Positions 1 through 8,224 of a stretch of 64,000 nt of DNA are shown piece by piece. How positions within the stretch are numbered: the first letter of the stretch is position 1; every line of letters begins with the position of its first letter. The stretch lies in contig JACQZR010000072.1 in assembly GCA_016213775.1 (NCBI GenBank), positions 1 through 64,000 on the forward strand, given 5' to 3'. Under the pieces are notes generated by a model. That model saw only the letters and a program-made list of their open reading frames with translations. It was not told where the DNA came from and made no database searches. The DNA is from Acidobacteriota bacterium (GTDB lineage: Bacteria; Acidobacteriota; Terriglobia; Bryobacterales; Bryobacteraceae). Both the position numbers and the translations under genes were made by a program.

Positions 1-669
1 CAAGAGATCGGGATCCGTCATCCATCCAGCCGCCACGCGGTCACCAGGCACCGGCACCGCGTACCACCATCCGTGCTCGCGCGCTTCCACCAGCGTCTCC
101 ACCGCCAGCGGGCGTTTCACGCGAAACAAGCGGAAGGCCGCGGTGAGGGAGTCCTGCAACTGGCGCTGCGCACCTGCGGCGGTGGCGAAGACGGCGTTGC
201 GCCCAGTCGCATCCACCACGAACGCCGCCTCCATTTGCGTGTCCTGCATGCGCAGGTTCCAATGACCGTCCGCGCACCGGGTGGCATCGCGGAAGCGCGC
301 TCCGTCCATCACCTCGACGCCGGATTCGGCGGCGCACTCCACCAGCATGTGGTCAAAGCGCCGGCGCACGAGATGCCAGCCGGAACCGTGCGCGGAGGCA
401 AGGTAATCCCGACCGGCGGGCACCGGTGTTTCCCAAGCCGCGCGCACTCCGTAGGATTCGAGAAAACCCTCGCTGAGGAATCGCTGCCAGCAGCCGAGGC
501 TGTCGAGAATCTGACGGGCCGCGGGAGAGAGACTCTCGCCTGGCTGCCATCCGGCGCTGGCGGCGGGCCTTGCTATGACGACAGGAATAGAAGGATCAAG
601 TTGGCGCAGGGAGAGCGCACAGGCCGATGCCGCCGGCCCTCCGCCCAGCACCACCACCGGGAGTTTCAT
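1..669 (-). CDS. LodB-like FAD-dependent oxidoreductase (3' end outside window)
   Basis: The frame is open from an ATG at 669 to the left edge (223 codons), so the C-terminal part is missing. The N-terminus has a Rossmann FAD fold with GGGPAAS at residues 9-15, a second flavin motif VDATGR at 152-157, and the GWWY motif (200-203) typical of the LodB/tryptophan-halogenase-like flavoprotein group. In the LodA/LodB system the flavoprotein is needed to build the cysteine tryptophylquinone cofactor of its partner oxidase. The LodA-like gene just upstream on the same strand makes that the most likely role here. A free-standing halogenase-type flavoenzyme is the alternative, but the context argues against it. 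Confidence 0.8.
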   Translation of the reverse strand, partial: MKLPVVVLGGGPAASACALSLRQLDPSIPVVIARPAASAGWQPGESLSPAARQILDSLGCWQRFLSEGFLESYGVRAAWETPVPAGRDYLASAHGSGWHLVRRRFDHMLVECAAESGVEVMDGARFRDATRCADGHWNLRMQDTQMEAAFVVDATGRNAVFATAAGAQRQLQDSLTAAFRLFRVKRPLAVETLVEAREHGWWYAVPVPGDRVAAGWMTDPDLL

Positions 670-712
670 TGCTTGACGGCGATCCAGGAACAAACCACGC
701 CGGCTGGAGCAA

Positions 713-1084
713 CTAACCATTGCCGCTCGCATGCGGAATGGTGCGCACGATTGTGCCCACCATGGCGAGCCGCTGATCGACGCCGTTTGGCCACGGGCGA
801 ACGACGTATCCGGCGTAATCGTAAATCCACTCCTCGCCGCTGACAACCCCCTCACCCTGGAATCTCACCTCGTACGGGTTACCGTAGTTGGTGGATCCCT
901 TTAGGGTAAGGTTCCATCCCGGACCGAAGATCGCCCCATGGAACTCGTTCGCCGGGCCGTCATCCACACGGATTGTTCCCAACCCGAATTCGAGATCATT
1001 GAATTTCGTTTGCAGTTCGGGATCATTGAGAAAACTGCGATAAGTCCAGTTACCTATTAGTAAGTTGTAGGGGGAATCCGCCAT
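713..1084 (-). CDS. Small conserved-looking protein between lodA- and lodB-like genes
   Basis: This 123-residue protein (MADSPYNLLIGNWTYRSF...) is not recognised as a known family. It lacks a signal peptide and membrane segments. It is rich in Gly, aromatic residues and beta-prone stretches, and the opening 'LLIGNWTYRSF' resembles the start of small beta-barrel (lipocalin- or avidin-like) proteins. It starts 9 bp after the LodA-like stop codon and ends 43 bp before the LodB-like start, so it is almost certainly co-transcribed with both. A role as accessory or second subunit of the quinone-cofactor oxidase is inferred only from position. The ATG is preceded by AGGAGG-like sequence inside the intergenic gap. 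Confidence 0.75.
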   Translation of the reverse strand: MADSPYNLLIGNWTYRSFLNDPELQTKFNDLEFGLGTIRVDDGPANEFHGAIFGPGWNLTLKGSTNYGNPYEVRFQGEGVVSGEEWIYDYAGYVVRPWPNGVDQRLAMVGTIVRTIPHASGNG

Positions 1085-1093
1085 AAGTGCCTC

Positions 1094-3145
1094 CTAGTTC
1101 GATCCGGCGGGCTTGTCGTCAGCCGCTTCCACTTCGTAAAACGCCGGCAGAGCGGGGTCGGTGCTCTTGATGAGGAACCCGAGATCCGGCCATGCCGTCA
1201 CCATCTTCAGATCACCGGCATGGGTCTGCGGAATCCCCCGCGCCCATTCCACCTGTGCGCCGGACTTGCGGTACACCTCCATTGGACGGTGCGTCGGCCA
1301 CCAGAGCGTGATCTGCACCTTTCGGTTGGCGTCGGCGATGGCCGGATCGTTGGACGTATCATAGAGCCGGTTCCAATCGCGGTAGGTGACATCAATCGGC
1401 TGCGTGGAACACTCGTTGAAATCGGCCTGCCAAGGCAGTGCACTACGCTTGGTGACATCGCCCGGCTCCAACCCCACTTCCAGATTCTCCGTCTGGCTCA
1501 AACCCGGAGAGAAGAACTCCGCTGTGCCCGCCTTGTGGCCCGATCCCGAAGTCGGCAGAAAGTCCGGATTCCCTTTGATGCGGTACGGTTTCGAATAAAT
1601 CGCTGGGTTGCGGATGATCCACCCCACTTCGCCGCCGGGGCAGAACGATCCGCCCAGCGCGTTGCCCAACACGCCGCGGTCCAGGTCCTCGCCCGTCGGT
1701 GGATTCGCGGCTGGAAACATGATCCCCTCCATCTGTTCATTGATGAACTTTCCGTCCGCCCACTGCTTCAACAGGAACAGTTGCGTATCGGTCAAGCGCA
1801 GAAATTTCGATGGCGACACGTTCGACAGCGGATTGTCCCCGCACAGCAGCGGCATCAACTCGCGCAGGTAGATCTTGCTCTTCGGATCGGCCGTGTTCAA
1901 GAGATCGTTTTCCTGGCCCGGCTTGCGTAGAGCCTGATAGACAAACTGCCGGTAGCCGTAGAACGGATCGTCTCCTCCCACCGGGGGCGTCGACATCTTG
2001 GATTGCTCAAAGTCGCCGTGCGCGCCGATCTCATGTGCGTCATGCGAGATACCCAGAAAATCAGTAACAAACTGCGCGTAATAAGGCCGGAGTAGAATCG
2101 GCCAGATATCGCGGTAGAAATAAGGATAATAGTCGCTGTTCCAATATTTCTTCGCCTGTAACCAAAGTCGCAGCGCATTCTCATCGTCAATGTCCACTTC
2201 ATGCGGGCCGCGGAACGGCGACGTTCCGTAGATCAACGTGTTGTAGGCGAAGTTCCGGATGGATAAATCGTAGATCAGATCGTCGAGCGTGATCATGTTG
2301 ACGATCTGGGGAGCGTAGCCCGGATTGCCCACAATCACCCAGGCCGGATCATTTACCTGGAGCAGCGAGTTGGCCGTGTTGCGCTCATCGTAGTAAACAA
2401 GCGTTGCGCCCACCGGCCCATCGGAGATGTCATCGAACCAGCCGTCGTTGTTGGCGAAGTTGGTAATAATCGGCCCGTTGATAGAAGGCTGGAACGAACC
2501 CGAGTTGCCATGCCCACCCAACAGGATGAGCCGCCAGGTGTCATCGGTGAGAATCGAACCCAGAGTGTCGATGGAGTTCGGGGAAAGCGGAGGCGGAAAG
2601 ATTTGCGCCTGCCCTGGATTGGCTCCCTTGGCGAAAGAGGCTGCTCGCTTCCCGGTGCAATTGATTGTCTGCGGTCCAGGGTCGATCATCAACTGTTCGC
2701 GGTTGTCATCTCCGGTGATCGACGCGTTGCGCAGCGGCTGATCAGGCGCATAACCATGCTCGCCCGCCGTTTCCTGAAACTGATACCAGGCGGCCTTCTT
2801 GTTTGCGAGGTAGGCGGTCCATTCAATGTCCACTAGCGGACCGCTGGTGCCCGGGCCGTAGATCATGTCGCCCTTCTTCAGTGGGCGGCCTTGCGGGCTT
2901 TGGTCATCGTAAACGTAGACCTGAAAGCGCGCGGCCTGCCGCTTCACCCGGCCTTGCGAGTCCTTGAAATGCGTGACCGGTTTTTCCGTTCCGTCACCGG
3001 CGAGCAACGCGTTGCCTTGCGAATCGCATTCGGTAGGGAGCGCGCCGGTTTTTTCAGGGGCCAGATAGAATTCATCGGGGCTGTTGCCCACGCGCGCGAT
3101 CCCGATTGCAGGATGGATTTTGTATTTAGGCAGTGTTGTCGCCAT
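1094..3145 (-). CDS. LodA/GoxA-like cysteine tryptophylquinone (CTQ) oxidase
   Basis: The N-terminus 'KIHPAIGIARVGNSPDEFYL' is the hallmark of the LodA/GoxA family of amino-acid oxidases, which release H2O2. The likely CTQ pair is Cys502 (GGSFCPGGE) and Trp572 (LPWQADF); from memory, LodA uses Cys516 and Trp581, a similar spacing. At 683 aa it is of normal family length. I chose the ATG at 3145, which has GAGAGG six bases upstream, over an in-frame TTG at 3178 that would overlap the upstream stop. No signal peptide is visible. The substrate cannot be read from sequence: LodA oxidises the lysine epsilon-amine and GoxA oxidises glycine. The tyrosinase gene ends 29 bp upstream and the operon continues to the LodB-like gene. 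Confidence 0.88.
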   Translation of the reverse strand: MATTLPKYKIHPAIGIARVGNSPDEFYLAPEKTGALPTECDSQGNALLAGDGTEKPVTHFKDSQGRVKRQAARFQVYVYDDQSPQGRPLKKGDMIYGPGTSGPLVDIEWTAYLANKKAAWYQFQETAGEHGYAPDQPLRNASITGDDNREQLMIDPGPQTINCTGKRAASFAKGANPGQAQIFPPPLSPNSIDTLGSILTDDTWRLILLGGHGNSGSFQPSINGPIITNFANNDGWFDDISDGPVGATLVYYDERNTANSLLQVNDPAWVIVGNPGYAPQIVNMITLDDLIYDLSIRNFAYNTLIYGTSPFRGPHEVDIDDENALRLWLQAKKYWNSDYYPYFYRDIWPILLRPYYAQFVTDFLGISHDAHEIGAHGDFEQSKMSTPPVGGDDPFYGYRQFVYQALRKPGQENDLLNTADPKSKIYLRELMPLLCGDNPLSNVSPSKFLRLTDTQLFLLKQWADGKFINEQMEGIMFPAANPPTGEDLDRGVLGNALGGSFCPGGEVGWIIRNPAIYSKPYRIKGNPDFLPTSGSGHKAGTAEFFSPGLSQTENLEVGLEPGDVTKRSALPWQADFNECSTQPIDVTYRDWNRLYDTSNDPAIADANRKVQITLWWPTHRPMEVYRKSGAQVEWARGIPQTHAGDLKMVTAWPDLGFLIKSTDPALPAFYEVEAADDKPAGSN

Positions 3146-3174
3146 ATGCTTCCTCTCTTCGCGTCTTCCCTGGC

Positions 3175-5133
3175 TCAATCTTCAAAGCGCAACGAAATGC
3201 CTTCCAGTTGCAGCTTGCCGCGTTCGATGTCCATGCCGCCCACCACAACCAGTTTCACTTGCAGGTCAGATTCGCCCTTGCCCACCATGCGCTTGACGGC
3301 ATCGGTGACGTCAATGCGGAGATCCCAGGGTTCGTTGTGATGGCGGGGACGCCGGTCGAACTTGCGCACTCCGCGCGGGCGCGGATCGCAGTGGCCGGGG
3401 CCGCCGATGCAGGCGCCGTGACCAAAGATGGAGAACGAACCCACATAGTGCGGGTTGTCGATGATGCTGGTATTCACGTCGGCGTCAGGTTGATTGAGGA
3501 ACACGCGCACGGCGAAGGACGTGGAGGGCTGTTGAATGTTGTGCAGCCGCAGGTCCACCTTGCGGTGTGATTGCAACGCCGAGGCAGGAACGCCGGCATC
3601 GCCAGTACCCAGCGCCGCGTGCTCTCGCGAACCGTCAGTGGCGAACATGTAGGTTGCCGATGCGTATTCGTAGCCAAGCTTGCGGTAGCTCACCGAATCC
3701 GCCACAGTGGCGTCGAGGCCCGCGAGGATATCGGAGGGATCGTTGGGATCAACGCCGGGATGTTTGTCCTGCCACATTGCCCAGATGCGATCGACGTTGG
3801 CGTGGTGCCCCCAGAAGATGGGATCGAACGCAGCGGTGAGGTTGTTGAGCATGAAGCCTGTGGTCTGAAACGTGGGATCGTTGAGATCGTATCCACCGGC
3901 CCAGATGTGCATGGTGTTGTGCGGGTCCATGTCGAGTAAGCCGAAGGAATCGTCAACATCGAGACCGCCGCCGAACTGCCGCCAACTGTCCACTTGCAGG
4001 ATGCCGTCGATATCGTCCTTCGAGGGGTAGTGGTGATGAAACTGCGCCCATTGCCCTGCAGGGAATTCGCCGGGGAAGCGCATGTCGGTCCACAGCGGAT
4101 TGACTGTCTTCAACTCCGTGATCAGCAGGCTGCGTTCGTCCGCGGTGACATCAGCGCCCTGTTTGCGAATGGCGTCGATCATTTTGGTGATGGACGTGAA
4201 TGTGGCGCTTCCGAGGTTCTGCAACACCGCAAACAAGGACGAGGACACTTTGCCGTGGAGCCGGGCGAGCGCATCTTCATTGAGGAAGCACTGATACGGG
4301 AGCGGGACGTAGCCCGCGGCGATCTGCTCTGTTGTCGCAGCTTCCCAACGCCAGTAGGGGAGTGCGATACCGGGGGTCACATCCTGTAGCGCCTGTTCGA
4401 ATTGATACAGGTAGATGCGATGCCAGGGCAGAAACGCCGACCATCCATGCGGGCATTCATCTCCGTGGATCTGCGCCCACGAGTTGTAGCTGCGATTGTC
4501 GAGCTGCCAGGCATTCAAGGCCATCAATGCGCGGAAGGTCTCGCGGAGCGTTTCCACTTCATCCGGTAGGAGGCTCTCGACGTTGCGCCGCAGCGTGAGT
4601 TCAGAGCGGCTTGCCTTGAAACTGTTGACGTTGGAGGTGCGGAGCTGGGAGATAGCCTTGACGGACGATTCCGGAGCGGCGGGCGCCGCATCCTCAGTCG
4701 GGCAGCCGTCGTCTATCCATTTCTCAATGAAGTCGATGTCGGCGGCGGCCACCGGCATCCCACCCCAAGGTAGCTGCGGGAACTGCGAGCCGTCGAAAGG
4801 GAACTGTCCGCGCAGACCCCTAATCAACCCCGATGCGGCGCCGCGGCCCGGTTGCGGAGCAGGCGTGGGTGATGCGGGAGGGGTGCCCGCGCCGCCGTGG
4901 CAACAACTGCCGCCGCCCATCACGGGGAGGGGCGACGGCGCCGGAGCCGCCGGTGGTGCGGAGCCTGCATCGGCGATCATCTGGACGCCGTAGAGTTTGA
5001 ATTTCAGCAATTGCGGAACAGGCAAGTGCCAGAAGCGGCCAGCGCCCTGGTAGTTTGCCGCCGACGGTCCCGCAGCGGCGTCCAGTATCTGCAGGACGCG
5101 CTGATAGCGCGCCGGATTTGAATTGTCGCTCAT
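3175..5133 (-). CDS. Tyrosinase / polyphenol oxidase with KFDV-like C-terminal domain
   Basis: This is a type-3 copper enzyme of 652 aa. CuA ligands are His223, His229 and His238 (in PWHRIYLYQFE). CuB ligands are His405 and His409 (DPHNTMHIWAGG) plus a histidine of the HH pair at 443-444 (FWGHHANVDRIW). Cys227 sits two residues before His229, the Cys-X-His arrangement that forms a thioether in fungal and plant enzymes. The C-terminal third (about 500-650) resembles the beta-rich KFDV domain of plant polyphenol oxidases. The first 150 residues are unusual: a Pro/Ala/Gly-rich linker with a CCHGG motif at 77-81, then a segment ending WIDDGCP. No signal peptide is seen. Expected reaction: o-hydroxylation and/or oxidation of phenols to quinones. 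Confidence 0.9.
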   Translation of the reverse strand: MSDNSNPARYQRVLQILDAAAGPSAANYQGAGRFWHLPVPQLLKFKLYGVQMIADAGSAPPAAPAPSPLPVMGGGSCCHGGAGTPPASPTPAPQPGRGAASGLIRGLRGQFPFDGSQFPQLPWGGMPVAAADIDFIEKWIDDGCPTEDAAPAAPESSVKAISQLRTSNVNSFKASRSELTLRRNVESLLPDEVETLRETFRALMALNAWQLDNRSYNSWAQIHGDECPHGWSAFLPWHRIYLYQFEQALQDVTPGIALPYWRWEAATTEQIAAGYVPLPYQCFLNEDALARLHGKVSSSLFAVLQNLGSATFTSITKMIDAIRKQGADVTADERSLLITELKTVNPLWTDMRFPGEFPAGQWAQFHHHYPSKDDIDGILQVDSWRQFGGGLDVDDSFGLLDMDPHNTMHIWAGGYDLNDPTFQTTGFMLNNLTAAFDPIFWGHHANVDRIWAMWQDKHPGVDPNDPSDILAGLDATVADSVSYRKLGYEYASATYMFATDGSREHAALGTGDAGVPASALQSHRKVDLRLHNIQQPSTSFAVRVFLNQPDADVNTSIIDNPHYVGSFSIFGHGACIGGPGHCDPRPRGVRKFDRRPRHHNEPWDLRIDVTDAVKRMVGKGESDLQVKLVVVGGMDIERGKLQLEGISLRFED

Positions 5134-5169
5134 CGGAAGTACCTCAAGCCCGTCCTCGAAAGTAAATTC

Positions 5170-5198
5170 AGTCTATTCGACCGTACTTCGCAAAGCAA
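5170..5198 (-). promoter_or_regulatory. Weak candidate promoter for the tyrosinase-lodA operon
   Basis: On the minus strand TTGCTT (5198-5193) and TAGACT (5175-5170) are separated by 17 bases, and the predicted start of transcription lies about 30 bases before the tyrosinase ATG. The -35 match is poor, so this is tentative. A GAGG Shine-Dalgarno element precedes the ATG at 5133. Confidence 0.3.
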
Positions 5199-5251
5199 GT
5201 CATTTTTTTGTGAATCCGGAGCATCTTTTTCCAATTCCAGGACTTTTCTTC

Positions 5252-5280
5252 TTGACGGTTGAGCCCGTGGCGATTATGCT
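5252..5280 (+). promoter_or_regulatory. Sigma-70-type promoter of the cupredoxin-multicopper oxidase operon
   Basis: TTGACG at 5252-5257 and TATGCT at 5275-5280 are separated by exactly 17 bases, matching 5/6 and 4/6 of the housekeeping consensus. Transcription would begin near 5287. That places the upstream in-frame Met codons (5123, 5276) outside the mRNA and supports the ATG at 5312 as the start of the cupredoxin gene. Confidence 0.6.
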
Positions 5281-5311
5281 GGAGACCAAACCTTCGACCA
5301 CTGGGAAACGT

Positions 5312-5908
5312 ATGCCAGATCAAACTCCTATCACGATCAGTCGTGATTCCAAAGGTAATGTCGTCTTTCCGACGATCGGACTGACGGTTACGCAAATGAC
5401 TTTTTTTCGAAACACGGACAATCAGCCGCATCATCCCGTGTTCACCGATCCAAACATCAACGTGGCGGAGATCCCCGCTGCTTCGGGAGGGAAGGTGCCC
5501 GTATCCACGCCGGTCGAGCCGGGGCGCGCACTGCAGGATGGGGGCTTTGTGCTGGACGACGGAATGGTGACGATGACCTATACCTGTTCGCTGCACCCCA
5601 CTGAATCCGGCCAGATCAACATCGTGCCGGACTTCTTCATGCCCGCGGGCGCCAATCAGGTGAGCGTCGTACAGAACCAGCAACTGACGCCTCTTGCACT
5701 GACCACGGGAGGCGCAGCGCCATATACTTTGCAGCCAACCACGCTGCCCGCGGGATTCACATTGGCGAACACGGCCGCAGGACTGGTTCTGTCCGGCGCC
5801 TCGGCAACCCTTGGTGTGTCTTCCTTTCCACTGGACGTGACCGACTCGTTCGGGAACACGATCAATGCCACGATTTTCATCACTGTCACCGCGCCGGCGG
5901 CGACCTAA
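5312..5908 (+). CDS. Cupredoxin-like protein with C-terminal Ig-like domain
   Basis: With the start at 5312 the protein has 198 aa. Residues 1-108 look like a plastocyanin-type cupredoxin: His40/His41 in NQPHHPVF, then TYTCSLHPTESGQI with Cys92 and His95 as the C-terminal copper-loop ligands. The usual axial Met is not obvious (Gln101 stands near that position). Residues 110-198 resemble a putative Ig (He_PIG-like) domain. No signal peptide is present from this start, which is odd for a cupredoxin. The multicopper oxidase begins 13 bp downstream, so the pair is probably an operon and the cupredoxin may be its electron donor or partner. The role is inferred from context. Confidence 0.75.
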   Translation: MPDQTPITISRDSKGNVVFPTIGLTVTQMTFFRNTDNQPHHPVFTDPNINVAEIPAASGGKVPVSTPVEPGRALQDGGFVLDDGMVTMTYTCSLHPTESGQINIVPDFFMPAGANQVSVVQNQQLTPLALTTGGAAPYTLQPTTLPAGFTLANTAAGLVLSGASATLGVSSFPLDVTDSFGNTINATIFITVTAPAAT

Positions 5909-5921
5909 ACGGAGCTTTTCC

Positions 5922-8042
5922 ATGGAATACATTGAAACATCGAGAACATCGTCGCGCCGGGCGTTCCTGCGCCGCACGGGCCTGGCCGCAACGGGCCTCG
6001 CGCTTGCCGATCTGCTGCCTACCGCCGCTCTTGCACAGGCACTTCCGGTGGTGCCGGAGATTCAAGCGGTGAATGGAGTGCTCAGCGCCGTGATGAATCT
6101 GAGCGACGGGCAGCGCATGGTGCCGAACCAAGGCAGCACGCACCTGCGCATGTTCCGCGGTTGGCCGATGTCGAAGAACAGCTCCGCCGCTGTTCCGGCA
6201 GCGACGCCTGCCGGGCCCGGGCCGACCTTGCGCATGCGTGTCGGCAACCGGGTGAACATCCTGTTACTGAACGGGATTGATGATTCGCAGTTTTCCTACT
6301 CGCGCGATATCGGTGGTTGTGATGTGGGCGCCGGCGGCCCGCCGAAACCAGGGCAGCCGGCAAACGGGTATCCGTTCACCGACACCTTTCCCAACTGCTT
6401 CCACGGATCGAGCACGGCGAACATCCACTATCACGGCATCCATACCAATCCCACTGGACTTGGCGACAACGTGTTGGTGCAGGTGATTCCCTACAAGGGG
6501 ATCGAACAGGCGAAGTGGCAGCAGATTCTCCAGGCCAAGGTGTTCAACGCGCCCACGCCTCCGCAGACGTGGGCTGCGATGCCGGATGAGTATCAGGTGG
6601 CGCAGATCGGCTACACCATGGTGCAGATTAAAGCAGCGCCGGATCCCACGAAGCTGGCTCCCAAAGGCCTGGTTGCCGATTACGACAAGCAGATGGGGTA
6701 TAAGGGCAAGGACTCGTTGTGGCTCGCCGACGTGCAGGCTGCCGCCGCCGGGCAGTGGCCGCAATACATCGTGGGCGCGTTTCCGAATTCGTTCTCGCTC
6801 CCTGACTTTGCCAAGGGCGGCTTCCAGGCCGGACAAGCTCCGGGCACGTTCTGGTATCACGCACATAAGCATGGTTCGACGTCACTGCATATCTTCAACG
6901 GACTTGCGGGCGCCTTCATCGTCGAGGGCGACTACGACGACAAACTGCGCGCCTTCTTCGCCAAGCAGACCGGCGGCGCGAAACTCAATGAACAGGTGCT
7001 GGTGTTCCAGACCATCACGCCGACGCAGAACCTGATCAAGGCGATCAAGCCCAAAGGGGGCGGGGGCCCGACAGGTGACAACCCGAACACGACGAACAAC
7101 CAGAAACTCGTGAACGGCGCTATCACGCCAATGATCACCATGCGGCCTGGCGAGATCCAGCTCTGGCGGCTCATCAACGCGATGGGCGGCGGAGGCAAGG
7201 GCACCATCGATCCGACGATGTTCAATGTCATGATAGCGGCGGGCTTTGAGTTCCGGCAGGTGGCGATGGACGGGGTGCAGCTCTCCTGGGAGAACTATCT
7301 CGATCAGCCGTACAGCGACTCGGCCGGCAAGAGTCCTGTGGGCGCGCTGACTCTGGCGGGCGGCAATCGCGCCGATCTGCTGGTGAAAGCGCCGGCTACC
7401 ACCGGGCTTACGCCAGTGCCCATACCCAACGATCTGAACAACCCGCAGGGGTTGGGGAGCGCCATCGTCATTCAGGTGAACGTGCAAGGCCAGCCATTGC
7501 CGATGAACTTTTTTGGAAAGGGCGATCAGGCCGCATATCCGAAGATGCCGGCCTATCTCAGCGACCTGAAACCACCGGTGGCTCCGGCGCGCGCGGTGGC
7601 CTTCACCATGACGCAGGGCGGCGGCCTCGGCCCCAACCCGCCGGGTTTCTTCATCGACGGGAAGAAGTTCGAGCAGGGGTCGAAGGTGAACTTCTGCCTG
7701 CGCCTCAACTCCACTGAAGATTGGGTGTTGGTGAACGATAACAACGGCGCGGCGCATCCGTTCCACATCCACATCAATCCGTTCCAGGTGCTCCAGATCG
7801 ATGACCCCAATGGAGCCACCACCCGCGTTTTCAAGCATCCGGTGTGGCAGGACGTGATCGCCATTCCGGTAGGCGGGTGGGTGCGAATCCGGCACAAGTT
7901 CGCCGATTTCACCGGGACGTACGTGCTGCACTGTCATATCCTGGCCCATGAGGATCGCGGGATGATGCAACTGGTGCGGGTGATTCCCGGCGGCGTGGAT
8001 CCGGTGCGCGCGTGCTCCACGGCCATTCCGCATCACCATTAA
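5922..8042 (+). CDS. Tat-exported multicopper oxidase (laccase-like)
   Basis: The ATG at 5922 follows a GGAG element at 5911. The 706-aa product starts with a twin-arginine signal (SSRRAFLRR then a hydrophobic stretch ending AALAQA near residue 40), so it is exported folded. All four copper-ligand motifs are intact: HYHG (169-172), WYHAHKHG (311-318), HPFHIH (about 612-617) and HCHILAHEDRGMM (about 670-682). The type-1, -2 and -3 sites are therefore complete, with Met as the likely axial ligand. The length exceeds a typical three-domain laccase (about 500 aa) because of long insertions between residues 120-160 and 190-310. Likely role: oxidation of phenols, metals or the neighbouring cupredoxin with reduction of O2 to water. 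Confidence 0.92.
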   Translation: MEYIETSRTSSRRAFLRRTGLAATGLALADLLPTAALAQALPVVPEIQAVNGVLSAVMNLSDGQRMVPNQGSTHLRMFRGWPMSKNSSAAVPAATPAGPGPTLRMRVGNRVNILLLNGIDDSQFSYSRDIGGCDVGAGGPPKPGQPANGYPFTDTFPNCFHGSSTANIHYHGIHTNPTGLGDNVLVQVIPYKGIEQAKWQQILQAKVFNAPTPPQTWAAMPDEYQVAQIGYTMVQIKAAPDPTKLAPKGLVADYDKQMGYKGKDSLWLADVQAAAAGQWPQYIVGAFPNSFSLPDFAKGGFQAGQAPGTFWYHAHKHGSTSLHIFNGLAGAFIVEGDYDDKLRAFFAKQTGGAKLNEQVLVFQTITPTQNLIKAIKPKGGGGPTGDNPNTTNNQKLVNGAITPMITMRPGEIQLWRLINAMGGGGKGTIDPTMFNVMIAAGFEFRQVAMDGVQLSWENYLDQPYSDSAGKSPVGALTLAGGNRADLLVKAPATTGLTPVPIPNDLNNPQGLGSAIVIQVNVQGQPLPMNFFGKGDQAAYPKMPAYLSDLKPPVAPARAVAFTMTQGGGLGPNPPGFFIDGKKFEQGSKVNFCLRLNSTEDWVLVNDNNGAAHPFHIHINPFQVLQIDDPNGATTRVFKHPVWQDVIAIPVGGWVRIRHKFADFTGTYVLHCHILAHEDRGMMQLVRVIPGGVDPVRACSTAIPHHH

Positions 8043-8091
8043 CGGGTGCGCAACCGCACTTGTGGGGCGGCTCCCATGCGGACGCTCGTGC

Positions 8092-8160
8092 GCATCCTGG
8101 AGTTTGGACATCCTGCCGCCCGTGGGGCAAGCTTTAGCTTGCGCGGGACTTCAGTCCCGC
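8092..8160. repeat. Dispersed hairpin repeat, copy A
   Basis: The lead-in CTGGAGTTTGGACAT is followed by two adjacent perfect hairpins, GCAAGC-TTTA-GCTTGC (8127-8142) and GCGGGACT-TC-AGTCCCGC (8143-8160). Related copies occur near 18350 and 47740-48026. The copy lies just after the multicopper oxidase gene and could act as a transcription terminator, although no T-run follows. Confidence 0.7.
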
Positions 8161-8224
8161 CTCATGCGACGCTCGTCCGCATCGCCAATGATCGTTCTCT
8201 AACGGCCTGCGTTACGATCAGATC

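Noticed and set aside
3146-3178. TTG start for the LodA-like gene
   Set aside because: It would overlap the tyrosinase stop and lacks a ribosome-binding site, while the ATG at 3145 has GAGAGG at good spacing and matches the family N-terminus.
5123-5311. N-terminal extension of the cupredoxin frame
   Set aside because: The -35 and -10 boxes at 5252-5280 lie inside it, and the extra sequence shows no signal peptide or family similarity.
6882-8111. Long open frame (409 codons) on the minus strand opposite the multicopper oxidase
   Set aside because: The protein is His/Arg-rich with no domain, and it is antisense to a gene with all copper motifs; it is a GC-driven shadow frame.
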